DNA of 6,120 bases from Flavobacteriales bacterium UBA2426 (GCA_002342985.1 DDRC01000175.1:2540-8659); one strand, 5' to 3'. Counted from the stretch's first letter, positions 1 through 5,676 are shown. Translations and numbers: made by a program. The notes: generated by a model not told the origin, from the letters alone.

Positions 1-524
1 CCGTTGTAGCGCACCAGGCGAACGCGGTCCGTATTGCCGCCTTCACCGAGCACCACCGCATAGCCCTGGCCCAAGGTGAGGTTGGCATTGGACCCCGCGA
101 GCACCACGGCCATGCCGTCCTCCCCGGGGTCGAAGCCGCTCAGTTCGGTTTCGGTCTCGCTCTGCCTGAAGCTGAAGGCCCAGGTGAGGGTGCAGTTGTT
201 CTGGTCGAGCGTGGTGCTGTAGCTGCCCGGCGTGTTCTGCGTCACGTACTGGCGGTTGTTGCCCGAACCCGTTCGCTGCAGCCTCAACCGGCTGCCGTTG
301 ATGGATGCCCCGGCCGCGCCGGTCTCCGTCTCGGTCCACCCTCCGCCAACGGTGTTGCTATTGGCCCGGTTGAACCTATCCACGACGTCCTGCGCCTGTG
401 CTCCGGCTGCAGCCAGCAGGAAGGCCAGGCCCACCAGGAGCGGCCGCAGCCGCCGATGCGTGGGCCGGCAATGGGTTTCCGGAGCCTGAATCGAGCCTTT
501 CGGGTAGGTAAGCGTGCGTTCCAT
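1..524 (-). CDS. Secreted protein, N-terminal part (runs off left edge)
   Basis: Reading the minus strand from the ATG at 524-522 gives 174 codons without a stop up to the window edge, so the gene is partial at its C-terminus. The N-terminus has a basic stretch (residues 20-28, PTHRRLRP), a hydrophobic core (29-41, LLVGLAFLLAAAG) and an AQA-Q signal peptidase I site after residue 44, so the product is exported. The mature part opens with DVVDRFNRANSNTVGGGW and continues with many Ser/Thr/Asn/Gly residues and alternating hydrophobic strands (RLRLQ, LTWAFSF, GMAVVLAG, GYAVVLGEG). This resembles the lectin-like beta-sandwich modules at the start of large surface proteins of Flavobacteriales. That family placement is inference. 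The n-region is unusually long for a signal peptide, but no later Met is suitable. No Shine-Dalgarno is present. Such proteins often end in a type IX sorting domain, which would lie outside the window. Confidence 0.72.
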   Translation of the reverse strand, partial: MERTLTYPKGSIQAPETHCRPTHRRLRPLLVGLAFLLAAAGAQAQDVVDRFNRANSNTVGGGWTETETGAAGASINGSRLRLQRTGSGNNRQYVTQNTPGSYSTTLDQNNCTLTWAFSFRQSETETELSGFDPGEDGMAVVLAGSNANLTLGQGYAVVLGEGGNTDRVRLVRYN

Positions 525-761
525 GATCAATGCCCGTAGCGTTTGGGGCGGCCTTGGAACGGGAGGGGAAGCCGATAGGTTTCGATGAAGGCGGAATCGC
601 TTCCGACCATTGCGCACTGCACCCCGACGGAAGCACGGAATGCAGCGGTCAATCCCGTCACGGCGCAGCCGAATCCAGCTGAACGAAGGCCCTGCAGACG
701 AACCAATCGCCTCTTCCTCAGGTGGTTGAAAGAAAAAAGCCGAGCGTGGCCGGGTCCGCCC

Positions 762-769
762 TAGCTTTG
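762..769 (+). promoter_or_regulatory. Candidate Bacteroidota -7 element TAGCTTTG for the helicase gene
   Basis: The octamer matches the Bacteroidota TAnnTTTG -7 consensus perfectly and is identical to the box directly in front of the DUF983 gene on the other strand. No TTG -33 element lies at the usual spacing; the nearest TTG (726-728) is 33 nt away. An A-rich tract lies just upstream. If active, transcription would begin near 773-777 and give the helicase mRNA a leader of about 205 nt starting at the first hairpin. Confidence 0.35.
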
Positions 770-774
770 CCGCC

Positions 775-793
775 GTTCCGGAAGGACCGGAAC
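775..793 (+). repeat. Perfect hairpin 1 in the helicase leader
   Basis: GTTCCGG (775-781) and CCGGAAC (787-793) are exact reverse complements around the 5-nt loop AAGGA, a 7-bp stem with no mismatch. It would lie at the extreme 5' end of a transcript started from the TAGCTTTG box. No U-tract follows, so it is not a standard terminator. It may be a leader structure that stabilises the mRNA or is a target of the helicase itself. Confidence 0.45.
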
Positions 794-816
794 TTGCCCC
801 GAGCGCCCAGCTTCTC

Positions 817-833
817 CCGCGCATTCAGCGCGG
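817..833 (+). repeat. Perfect hairpin 2 in the helicase leader
   Basis: CCGCGC (817-822) and GCGCGG (828-833) pair perfectly around the 5-nt loop ATTCA. It lies 23 nt downstream of hairpin 1. There is no U-tract, so it is not a standard intrinsic terminator on either strand. Confidence 0.4.
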
Positions 834-955
834 TTGTCCTGTCCAGGCGCCATCCCCAGCGGAACATTGGACGCCGGACCCGATTGAAGGGGCAGACCAG
901 GAATCTGAACAAGGTGTGCCCAGGGACAATGGCCTGAGCCCGCCGCAATCAACCC

Positions 956-974
956 GCGCCAGGGCTTCTGGCGC
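956..974 (+). promoter_or_regulatory. Perfect hairpin 3, ending 7 nt before the helicase start codon
   Basis: GCGCCAG (956-962) and CTGGCGC (968-974) form a perfect, GC-rich 7-bp stem around the 5-nt loop GGCTT. The stem ends 7 nt upstream of the ATG at 982, in the region where a ribosome would bind. It could limit translation of the helicase gene unless opened. The structure is visible in the sequence; the regulatory role is inference. Confidence 0.45.
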
Positions 975-981
975 ACGAAGC

Positions 982-2583
982 ATGGAACGTACCACGTTCG
1001 ACCGACTGGGGCTCATCGAGCCCATCCTCAAAGCCCTTCAGAGCGAAGGCTACACCCACCCCACCCCGATCCAGGAGCAGGCGATCCCGCACCTGATCAA
1101 GGGACGCGACCTGCTGGGCTGCGCACAGACGGGCACCGGCAAGACCGCCGCATTCGCCATCCCCATCCTGCAGGAGTTGCACCAGCGCCAGCAGCCGGGC
1201 GGCAAGCGGACCGTGAAATGCCTGATCCTCACCCCCACCCGGGAATTGGCCATCCAGATCGGCGAGAGCTTCGCCGCATACGGGCGCAACCTGCAGCTGC
1301 GGCACACGGTGATCTTCGGCGGCGTGGGCCAGAAGCCCCAGACCGATGCCCTTACCCGTGGAATGGACATCCTGGTGGCCACGCCCGGGCGACTGCTCGA
1401 CCTCATGGGCCAGGGCTATGTGGACCTGCGGGGCCTAGAGGTCTTCGTCCTTGACGAGGCGGACCGGATGCTCGACATGGGGTTCATCCACGACGTGAAG
1501 AAGGTGATCGCCAAGCTGCCCCCCAAGCGGCAGACGCTGCTCTTCAGCGCCACCATGCCCACGGAAATCGCCAAACTCGCCCACAGCATCCTCACCGATC
1601 CCGTGAAGGTGGAGGTGGCACCGGTGAGCAGCACCGCGGATACCATCGACCAGTCCATCTTCTTCGTTGACCGCACGGACAAGAACAAGCTGCTCGTGCA
1701 CCTGCTGCAGGGCGAGGCCATCCGCGAAGCCTTGGTGTTCACGCGCACCAAGCACGGCGCCAACAAGGTGGCCAAGGTGCTCACCCAGGCAGGCTTCGCG
1801 GCGGAGGCCATCCATGGCAACAAGAGCCAGAGCGCACGTCAGAATGCGCTCAAGGGCTTCAAGGAGGGCAAGCTCCGTGCGCTCGTGGCCACTGACATCG
1901 CGGCCCGTGGCATCGACATCGACGGCCTCACGCACGTGATCAACTTCGACCTGCCGAACGTGCCCGAGACCTACGTGCACCGCATCGGTCGCACCGGCCG
2001 TGCCGGTGCCAGCGGCAAGGCGCTCTCCTTCTGCGACCATGAGGAGAAGGAGTACCTGCGTGACATCCAGAAGCTCATCCGCCGGGAGATCCCCGTGGTT
2101 CCCGACCACCCGTACGTGATGACCGGCGGACCCAAGAAGGCGGAGCCCGAGGTGCGCGAGCCGCGACAACCGCGCGGCCAAGGGCGCGGCCAGCAGCAGC
2201 GGCAGGGCCGGCAGCAGCGCAATAGCCAGCAGCGGACCCAGCGCGATGGCCGCCCGCAGGAGGGCAGCCCGCAACGGGAGCAGCGCCCGGCGCAACAGAA
2301 CCGGCCGGCCGCCGAGGGGAAACCGCGCGAGCAGCACGGCGCCCGCCCCCAGCAGCGCGCGGAGAAGCCGCAGCGCGCGGCACGCCCGCAGCAGGACCGG
2401 CCGCGCCGTGAGGAGCGTCCCCGGCCCGACCAGGGACAGCCCCGGCACCAGCAGAGCGCTGCCAAGCCCGATTATGCCAAGCTCACGCGCGAGCTCTTCG
2501 ATGAAGATGACAAGCGCACCGCTCCGAAGAAGGCGGAAGAGCCGAAGCGGCCCGGGATCCTCCGCTGGTTCCGCAAGGGCTGA
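982..2583 (+). CDS. rhlE: DEAD-box ATP-dependent RNA helicase, RhlE type
   Basis: The 533-residue protein unwinds or remodels RNA duplexes using ATP in the cytoplasm; RhlE-type enzymes act in ribosome maturation, RNA decay and cold adaptation. All helicase motifs are intact: Q motif (F6 to Q31), motif I AQTGTGKT (48-55), Ia PTRELA (85-90), GG (113-114), Ib TPGR (134-137), II DEAD (158-161), III SAT (189-191), IV LVFTRT (251-256), [10 protein letters not shown] (304-312) and [12 protein letters not shown] (333-342). Residues about 384-495 form a low-complexity tail rich in Gln, Arg and Pro, expected to be disordered and to bind RNA. The end is a short basic/aromatic segment, ILRWFRKG. The ATG at 982 is chosen because RhlE proteins start right before the F-x-x-LGL Q-motif segment. 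A GTG at 916 would add 22 residues unlike the family. No Shine-Dalgarno is visible, and a strong hairpin lies just upstream. The phosphatase gene follows after 52 bp on the same strand. The assignment to RhlE rather than another DEAD-box subgroup is fairly secure. Confidence 0.95.
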   Translation: MERTTFDRLGLIEPILKALQSEGYTHPTPIQEQAIPHLIKGRDLLGCAQTGTGKTAAFAIPILQELHQRQQPGGKRTVKCLILTPTRELAIQIGESFAAYGRNLQLRHTVIFGGVGQKPQTDALTRGMDILVATPGRLLDLMGQGYVDLRGLEVFVLDEADRMLDMGFIHDVKKVIAKLPPKRQTLLFSATMPTEIAKLAHSILTDPVKVEVAPVSSTADTIDQSIFFVDRTDKNKLLVHLLQGEAIREALVFTRTKHGANKVAKVLTQAGFAAEAIHGNKSQSARQNALKGFKEGKLRALVATDIAARGIDIDGLTHVINFDLPNVPETYVHRIGRTGRAGASGKALSFCDHEEKEYLRDIQKLIRREIPVVPDHPYVMTGGPKKAEPEVREPRQPRGQGRGQQQRQGRQQRNSQQRTQRDGRPQEGSPQREQRPAQQNRPAAEGKPREQHGARPQQRAEKPQRAARPQQDRPRREERPRPDQGQPRHQQSAAKPDYAKLTRELFDEDDKRTAPKKAEEPKRPGILRWFRKG

Positions 2584-2593
2584 GGCGCGCGCC
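2584..2593. repeat. 10-bp perfect palindrome after the helicase stop
   Basis: GGCGCGCGCC directly follows the TGA of the helicase gene and is its own reverse complement. It is pure G/C and has no U-tract after it. In DNA this rich in G and C it may be chance, so no terminator is called. Confidence 0.25.
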
Positions 2594-2611
2594 GATCGGA
2601 TGGGCCGGGGG

Positions 2612-2619
2612 TAACTTGC
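2612..2619 (+). promoter_or_regulatory. Weak -7-like element in front of the phosphatase gene
   Basis: TAACTTGC resembles the Bacteroidota TAnnTTTG box with one T missing and lies 16 nt before the ATG at 2636. No TTG -33 element is seen upstream. If used, the phosphatase gene would have its own short-leader transcript; otherwise it is probably read through from the helicase gene. Confidence 0.25.
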
Positions 2620-2635
2620 CCGCCTCTCCCATCCC

Positions 2636-3943
2636 ATGCGCCGACTGCACCTTACCCTTCTGCTTATGCCTTCACTGGCGGTGTGCCAGCCGCTGGTCAA
2701 TGGCCCCATGCCCGGCCACAGCGACTTCCTGGAGGCCACCATCTGGATGCAATGCCTCGGCCCTTGCTCGGCGCGGCTGGAGTACTGGGCCATCGACCGG
2801 CCCGACAGCATCCTCCGCACGCCCATTCAGGATTCGGAGGCCCGCCTGGCGCACGCCATGGACTTCGTCATGGACCAGGTGGTGCCCGGCACCACCTATG
2901 GGTACCGGCCCGTGGTGAACGGCCGGCCCGTGGATGTGGGCCAGCCCCTCACCTTCCGCACGCAGTCCCTCTGGAAGCACCGGACGGACCCGCCCTCCTT
3001 CTGCGTGGCGCTGGGCAGCTGCGCCTACGTCAACGAGCCCGCGTACGACCGCCCCGGCCGGGCCTATGGGGACGGCTACGGCATCTTCGACGCCATCGCC
3101 GGCAAGCAGCCTGACCTGATGCTGTGGCTCGGCGACAACATCTACCTGCGCGAGCCGGACTGGGGGTCGCGCACAGGCTACCTGCACCGCTACACCCACA
3201 CCCGGTCGTTGCCCGAACTGCAGCGGCTGCTGCGCTCAACGCACCATTACGCCATCTGGGATGACCATGACTTCGGGCCCAACGATGGCGATGGCAGCTG
3301 GGTGAACGCCCCCCTGGCGCTGGAGCTGTTCGACCTCTTCTGGCCCAACCCCACCTGCGGCGTACCAGGCGTTACCGGGGCCATCACGGCCTTCAGCCAC
3401 GGGGATGCCGATTTCTTCCTGCTCGACGACCGCACGTATCGCGTGCCGGCCGATGCCAAGACCGGTGCGCCCGCCCTGCTCGGCGCCGCCCAGCTCGACT
3501 GGCTCATCCGCGCCCTCAAGTACAGCGATGCGCCCTTCAAGCTCGTTGCCGTGGGCAGCCAGGTGCTGAGCACTGCCGCTGAATACGAGAACTACGCCAC
3601 CATCGCCGGAGAACGCGGCGAGCTGCTGCGCCGGATCGAGGAAGAGGGAATCACCGGGGTCGTGTTCCTCACGGGCGACCGGCACTTCACCGAACTGAGC
3701 GCCTTGTCCCTGGCCGATGGACGGGTGGTGCACGACCTCACCGTATCGCCGCTCACCTCCGGCACCTATACCGCCAAGACGCCCAATGCGAACCGGGTGG
3801 AGGGTACGCTGGTGGAACAGCGGAATTTCGCCACGCTCACCTTTGCCGGCCCGCGGAAGGAACGGCAGCTCACCATGCGGGTGTTCGACCAGACAGGCGG
3901 ACTCCTGTGGGAGCGCACGCTTCAGGCCGAACGCAAGCGTTGA
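2636..3943 (+). CDS. PhoD-like metallophosphatase, exported
   Basis: The 435-residue protein is a PhoD-family alkaline phosphatase or phosphodiesterase, expected to release phosphate from esters outside the cytoplasmic membrane. The N-terminus (MRRLHLTLLLMPSLAV) is a short export signal. Residues about 20-110 look like the beta-sandwich domain that precedes the catalytic domain. Catalytic signatures follow in order: ALGSC (C129), LWLGDNIY (D167, Y170), WDDHDFGPND (208-217), LLDDRTYR (262-269) and LTGDRH (D348, H350). In Bacillus subtilis PhoD the equivalent Cys, Asp, Tyr, Asn and the Asp-x-His pair bind the Fe/Ca centre, so the metal site looks complete. The RR at residues 2-3 lacks the rest of a Tat motif, so Sec export is more likely, unlike B. 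subtilis PhoD. C17 sits in LAVC, a poor lipobox. The start is the first ATG before the signal sequence. The natural substrate cannot be read from the sequence. Confidence 0.88.
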   Translation: MRRLHLTLLLMPSLAVCQPLVNGPMPGHSDFLEATIWMQCLGPCSARLEYWAIDRPDSILRTPIQDSEARLAHAMDFVMDQVVPGTTYGYRPVVNGRPVDVGQPLTFRTQSLWKHRTDPPSFCVALGSCAYVNEPAYDRPGRAYGDGYGIFDAIAGKQPDLMLWLGDNIYLREPDWGSRTGYLHRYTHTRSLPELQRLLRSTHHYAIWDDHDFGPNDGDGSWVNAPLALELFDLFWPNPTCGVPGVTGAITAFSHGDADFFLLDDRTYRVPADAKTGAPALLGAAQLDWLIRALKYSDAPFKLVAVGSQVLSTAAEYENYATIAGERGELLRRIEEEGITGVVFLTGDRHFTELSALSLADGRVVHDLTVSPLTSGTYTAKTPNANRVEGTLVEQRNFATLTFAGPRKERQLTMRVFDQTGGLLWERTLQAERKR

Positions 3944-3952
3944 GGGGCGGGC

Positions 3953-4432
3953 TCAGCCGCGCCAGCCGTCGAGGATCCGGTTGATCCGGTGCGCATCCTC
4001 GCTGCCGAGCCCTTCGAGGACGGGATCCAGCTTCGTGCGGTTCACCTCATCCAGGCGTTTGAGGAGTTCGAGCCCCTTCGGACTGATCCGCACGTACACC
4101 ACGCGGCGGTCCACATCGCACCGCTCCCGGATGACCAGCCCCTTGGCGATGAGCTTGTCTGTGAGCCGCGTAGCATTGGGCGCCCGATCGATCATGCGCT
4201 CCTTCACGGCCTGCATCTTCATGCGCCCGCCGTCGGAGTCAACCGAGTAAGAGGATGCCGTCGCACCCCGCAGGATCCGGAGGATATTGTACTGCTGCGG
4301 ACTAAGACCGAAGGGCTTGAACACCGCCACCTGCATGGCCCTCAGCCAGTTGGCCGTGAAGAGCACGTTGAGCATCGCCTTCTGCTGTTCGCTGGAGAAG
4401 CGGCTTTGGAGCTCCGAGTCGATACCGGGCAT
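3953..4432 (-). CDS. MarR-family winged-helix transcriptional regulator
   Basis: This 159-residue cytoplasmic protein is a MarR-type DNA-binding regulator, normally a dimer that represses nearby genes until a ligand or oxidant releases it. An N-terminal dimerisation helix (about 15-40) leads to FGLSPQQYNILRILRG (41-56). The winged helix-turn-helix follows: KERMIDRAPNATRLTDKLIAKG (77-98) contains the recognition helix, and the wing carries the family DRR motif (D108-R110) and the VRISPKGLELL segment (114-124). The C-terminal helix (about 124-157) completes the dimer interface. Residues 57-76, before the recognition region, look several residues longer than is usual in Bacteroidota homologues. 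The ATG at 4432 is chosen because translation upstream of it does not resemble the family. The gene diverges from the lipoprotein gene and converges on the phosphatase with 9 bp between stops. Its ligand is unknown. The divergent lipoprotein and its own promoter are the likely targets, by inference. Confidence 0.9.
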   Translation of the reverse strand: MPGIDSELQSRFSSEQQKAMLNVLFTANWLRAMQVAVFKPFGLSPQQYNILRILRGATASSYSVDSDGGRMKMQAVKERMIDRAPNATRLTDKLIAKGLVIRERCDVDRRVVYVRISPKGLELLKRLDEVNRTKLDPVLEGLGSEDAHRINRILDGWRG

Positions 4433-4454
4433 AGCCTGGAAACGGGTTGCGCGG

Positions 4455-4488
4455 CGAAGGTAGCCGCAGCAAGGGGTTGCGGCCCCAA
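4455..4488 (-). promoter_or_regulatory. Candidate marR promoter
   Basis: On the minus strand TACCTTCG (4462-4455) matches TAnnTTTG at all but one position, with a TTG (4488-4486) 23 nt upstream. Usual spacing is nearer 19-21 nt, so the match is weak. The -7-like box lies 22 nt before the marR ATG. The element overlaps the opposing promoter and the inverted repeat at 4463-4483, which would allow autoregulation. Confidence 0.3.
4463..4483. promoter_or_regulatory. Inverted repeat, candidate MarR operator
   Basis: GCCGCA (4463-4468) and TGCGGC (4478-4483) are exact reverse complements separated by 9 bp, giving a 21-bp dyad. It lies in the 90-bp gap between marR and the divergent lipoprotein gene and overlaps the -33 region of the plus-strand promoter. 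MarR dimers usually bind dyads of roughly this size in divergent promoters. The repeat is seen; that it binds this regulator is inference. Confidence 0.35.
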
Positions 4489-4510
4489 GCCGCGCACCAT
4501 GGTATTTTGG
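4477..4510 (+). promoter_or_regulatory. Candidate promoter of the lipoprotein gene
   Basis: A TTG (4477-4479) is followed after 23 nt by TATTTTGG (4503-4510), a near match to TAnnTTTG that lies 12 nt before the ATG at 4523. If it is real, the transcript starts near 4517, which rules out the ATG at 4499 as the translation start. Spacing is a little long, so confidence is low. Confidence 0.3.
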
Positions 4511-4522
4511 CGGCCCAAGCCG

Positions 4523-5233
4523 ATGCGCATGCGCCACCTTCTCAACGCCCTGCCCGCCCTGATCCTGCTTTCTTGCGGCGGCCCTGGACCCGAACAACCC
4601 GCACAAGCGGACCCAGGAGCCGGGACCGGGGGCGGCGCCGCAACCGCCTCTGCGGCTTCAGAACGCGACCGTTGGCAGAAGCCGGAGGTGATCCTGGGCC
4701 TGATGGTCAACATCGCCCACATGACCGTGGCCGACCTCTTCGCGGACGACGGCTACTTCACCTTCAAGCTCATCGAGGCCGGTGCCAACGTCATCGCCGT
4801 CGTCAACGATGCCGGCCAAGCAGAACGGATCGAGGCGGAGAAGAAGCGCCGCAGCCTGGGTGACGACCGCCTGCAGGTGCGGGTGGTGCCTGTGGGTGAC
4901 CCCGGCATCCGCAACGCGGAGGCCGACATGGCCCTCATCGTCCATCGCTTCGTGGGCATCCACGACAAGCGCGACTTCTTCAAGCGCATGCGCGATGGGA
5001 TGAAGTACCCGCGGTATCTGGTAATGGTGGAATGGCAGAACCGCCAGACCGAAATGGGGCCTCCCCTCAGCGAGCGCCTGCCCTCCGACCGCATCATGGA
5101 CCTGGTGGGCGAGGTGAGCGAGTACAGCGACGTCGGGGCGCACTCCGACAAAGTGCCTGACCAAGTGGTCTTCCTGATCAACGACTACATCGACCCCGGA
5201 GCGGGCGGTGAGATCATCGAGACGCCGCAGTAG
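4523..5233 (+). CDS. Lipoprotein with degenerate SAM-methyltransferase-like domain
   Basis: The 236-residue product begins with a lipoprotein signal (MRMRHLLNALPALILLSC, lipid-modified Cys at 18), so it should be anchored in the envelope. A Gly/Ala/Pro-rich linker (19-46) follows. Residues about 50-222 resemble a class I methyltransferase: RWQKPEVI entry (50-57), strand 1 and loop TVADLFADDGYFTFKL (68-83), strand 2 ANVIAVVND (88-96), strand 4 ADMALIVHRFVGIHD (134-148) and a late YLVMVEW...MGPPLSERL pattern (165-185). Family members carry VADIGAGTGYF in the first loop; here only the last Gly (G77) of G-x-G-x-G remains. The acidic residue normally ending strand 2 is V94. SAM binding is therefore doubtful, and an envelope enzyme would lack a SAM supply, so a structural or binding role is more likely. 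ATGs at 4499 and 4529 are alternatives; 4523 gives a normal signal peptide. It is divergent from marR and overlaps the DUF983 gene tail by 20 nt. Confidence 0.8.
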   Translation: MRMRHLLNALPALILLSCGGPGPEQPAQADPGAGTGGGAATASAASERDRWQKPEVILGLMVNIAHMTVADLFADDGYFTFKLIEAGANVIAVVNDAGQAERIEAEKKRRSLGDDRLQVRVVPVGDPGIRNAEADMALIVHRFVGIHDKRDFFKRMRDGMKYPRYLVMVEWQNRQTEMGPPLSERLPSDRIMDLVGEVSEYSDVGAHSDKVPDQVVFLINDYIDPGAGGEIIETPQ

Positions 5234-5663
5234 CGGAGCCTTGAGTCGCGTTGGCACGCTGCGCGGCCTGCCGAAGCTCCTTCTCCGTGGGTGCGGTGCC
5301 CTTGTAGTGCATGAAGAGGTTCGCCCAGAGCGTCTTGCTGATCGCATAGAGCCAAGGAGCCAGCGCTACCAGCCCTCCTACGACCAGCGCCGCCCTTACG
5401 GCAACCGGCGCACCCGGCCACAGGACAATGGTCGCCACATAGACGGAGGTGCCCAAGGCAACCGCCAGTGCGTACGCCACATACATGCCGCCATAATAGA
5501 ACCCCGGCTCAGGCGTGTATTTCCGGTCGCATGCCGGGCATTTCTCCAGCACATCCCCTACCGTGGAGAGGTGGTACGGATTCGCATCCACATAGAAATC
5601 CCCTTCGTGGCAATGCGGGCATTTGTACCTGAAGATGCTGTATGCCTTGCTCCGTTCAGCCAT
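5214..5663 (-). CDS. DUF983 family zinc-ribbon membrane protein
   Basis: The 149-residue protein has two CxxC pairs near its N-terminus, CPHC (15-18) and CPAC (42-45), spaced as a zinc ribbon. The family-typical segment KYTPEPGFYYGGMYVAYAL (48-66) leads into a first membrane helix (about 57-81). A second helix spans about 86-108, with a soluble tail rich in Ala, Gln and Thr (120-149). This order matches DUF983, common in Bacteroidota, whose function is unknown; the ribbon probably faces the cytoplasm. The ATG at 5663 is the first possible and lies 4 nt after a perfect TAGCTTTG box, which supports that start and suggests a nearly leaderless mRNA. It lies 51 bp downstream of msrA on the same strand. 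Its last 20 nt overlap the end of the convergent lipoprotein gene. Confidence 0.9.
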   Translation of the reverse strand: MAERSKAYSIFRYKCPHCHEGDFYVDANPYHLSTVGDVLEKCPACDRKYTPEPGFYYGGMYVAYALAVALGTSVYVATIVLWPGAPVAVRAALVVGGLVALAPWLYAISKTLWANLFMHYKGTAPTEKELRQAAQRANATQGSATAASR

Positions 5664-5667
5664 GATG

Positions 5668-5675
5668 CAAAGCTA
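5668..5675 (-). promoter_or_regulatory. -7 element TAGCTTTG of the DUF983 gene
   Basis: On the minus strand TAGCTTTG is a perfect TAnnTTTG match, followed by CATC and then the ATG. This placement, with transcription starting at or near the start codon, is common in Flavobacteriales. No TTG occurs at the -33 position; that region is taken up by two inverted repeats. Confidence 0.55.
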
Positions 5676-5676
5676 G

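Larger units (their letters stand above)
525..981. other. Divergent intergenic region with structured helicase leader
   Basis: This 457-bp stretch separates the divergent secreted-protein gene and the helicase gene. The left part (525-720) shows no gene and no clear promoter box for the minus-strand gene. The right part (721-981) holds a short A-rich tract (729-738), a perfect TAGCTTTG box (762-769) and three perfect hairpins, listed separately. Short open frames exist here on both strands, but they use GTG starts or have arginine/proline-rich low-complexity translations and are not credible genes. Confidence 0.6.

Noticed and set aside
376..636. Small minus-strand open frame overlapping the secreted-protein start
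   Set aside because: It overlaps the signal-peptide-bearing gene in another frame and its translation is low-complexity Ala/Pro/Gly.
729..760. Minus-strand T-rich tract after GC-rich sequence, terminator-like
   Set aside because: The stem before it is only 3-4 bp and there is no minus-strand gene upstream for it to terminate.
722..937. Small plus-strand open frame in the helicase leader
   Set aside because: GTG start, Arg/Pro-rich composition typical of chance frames, and a similar-sized frame exists on the opposite strand.
916..981. N-terminal extension of the helicase from GTG at 916
   Set aside because: The extra 22 residues do not resemble RhlE N-termini and would include hairpin 3; the ATG at 982 fits the family start.
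2190..2480. CAG-rich repetitive DNA, possible tandem repeat
   Set aside because: The repetition is imperfect and explained by the Gln/Arg/Pro codons of the helicase tail.
2680..2700. Lipoprotein signal on the phosphatase (LAVC, Cys 17)
   Set aside because: Val at the -1 position does not fit a lipobox, and related phosphatases are usually plain secreted proteins; left as unlikely.
1435..2826. A 463-codon open frame on the minus strand across the helicase gene
   Set aside because: It is antisense to an intact DEAD-box gene, is rich in Leu/Arg/Ala from reversed GC-rich codons, and shows no recognisable domain.
3989..4522. Upstream extension of the lipoprotein open frame
   Set aside because: It runs antisense through marR and would bury the lipoprotein signal inside the protein.
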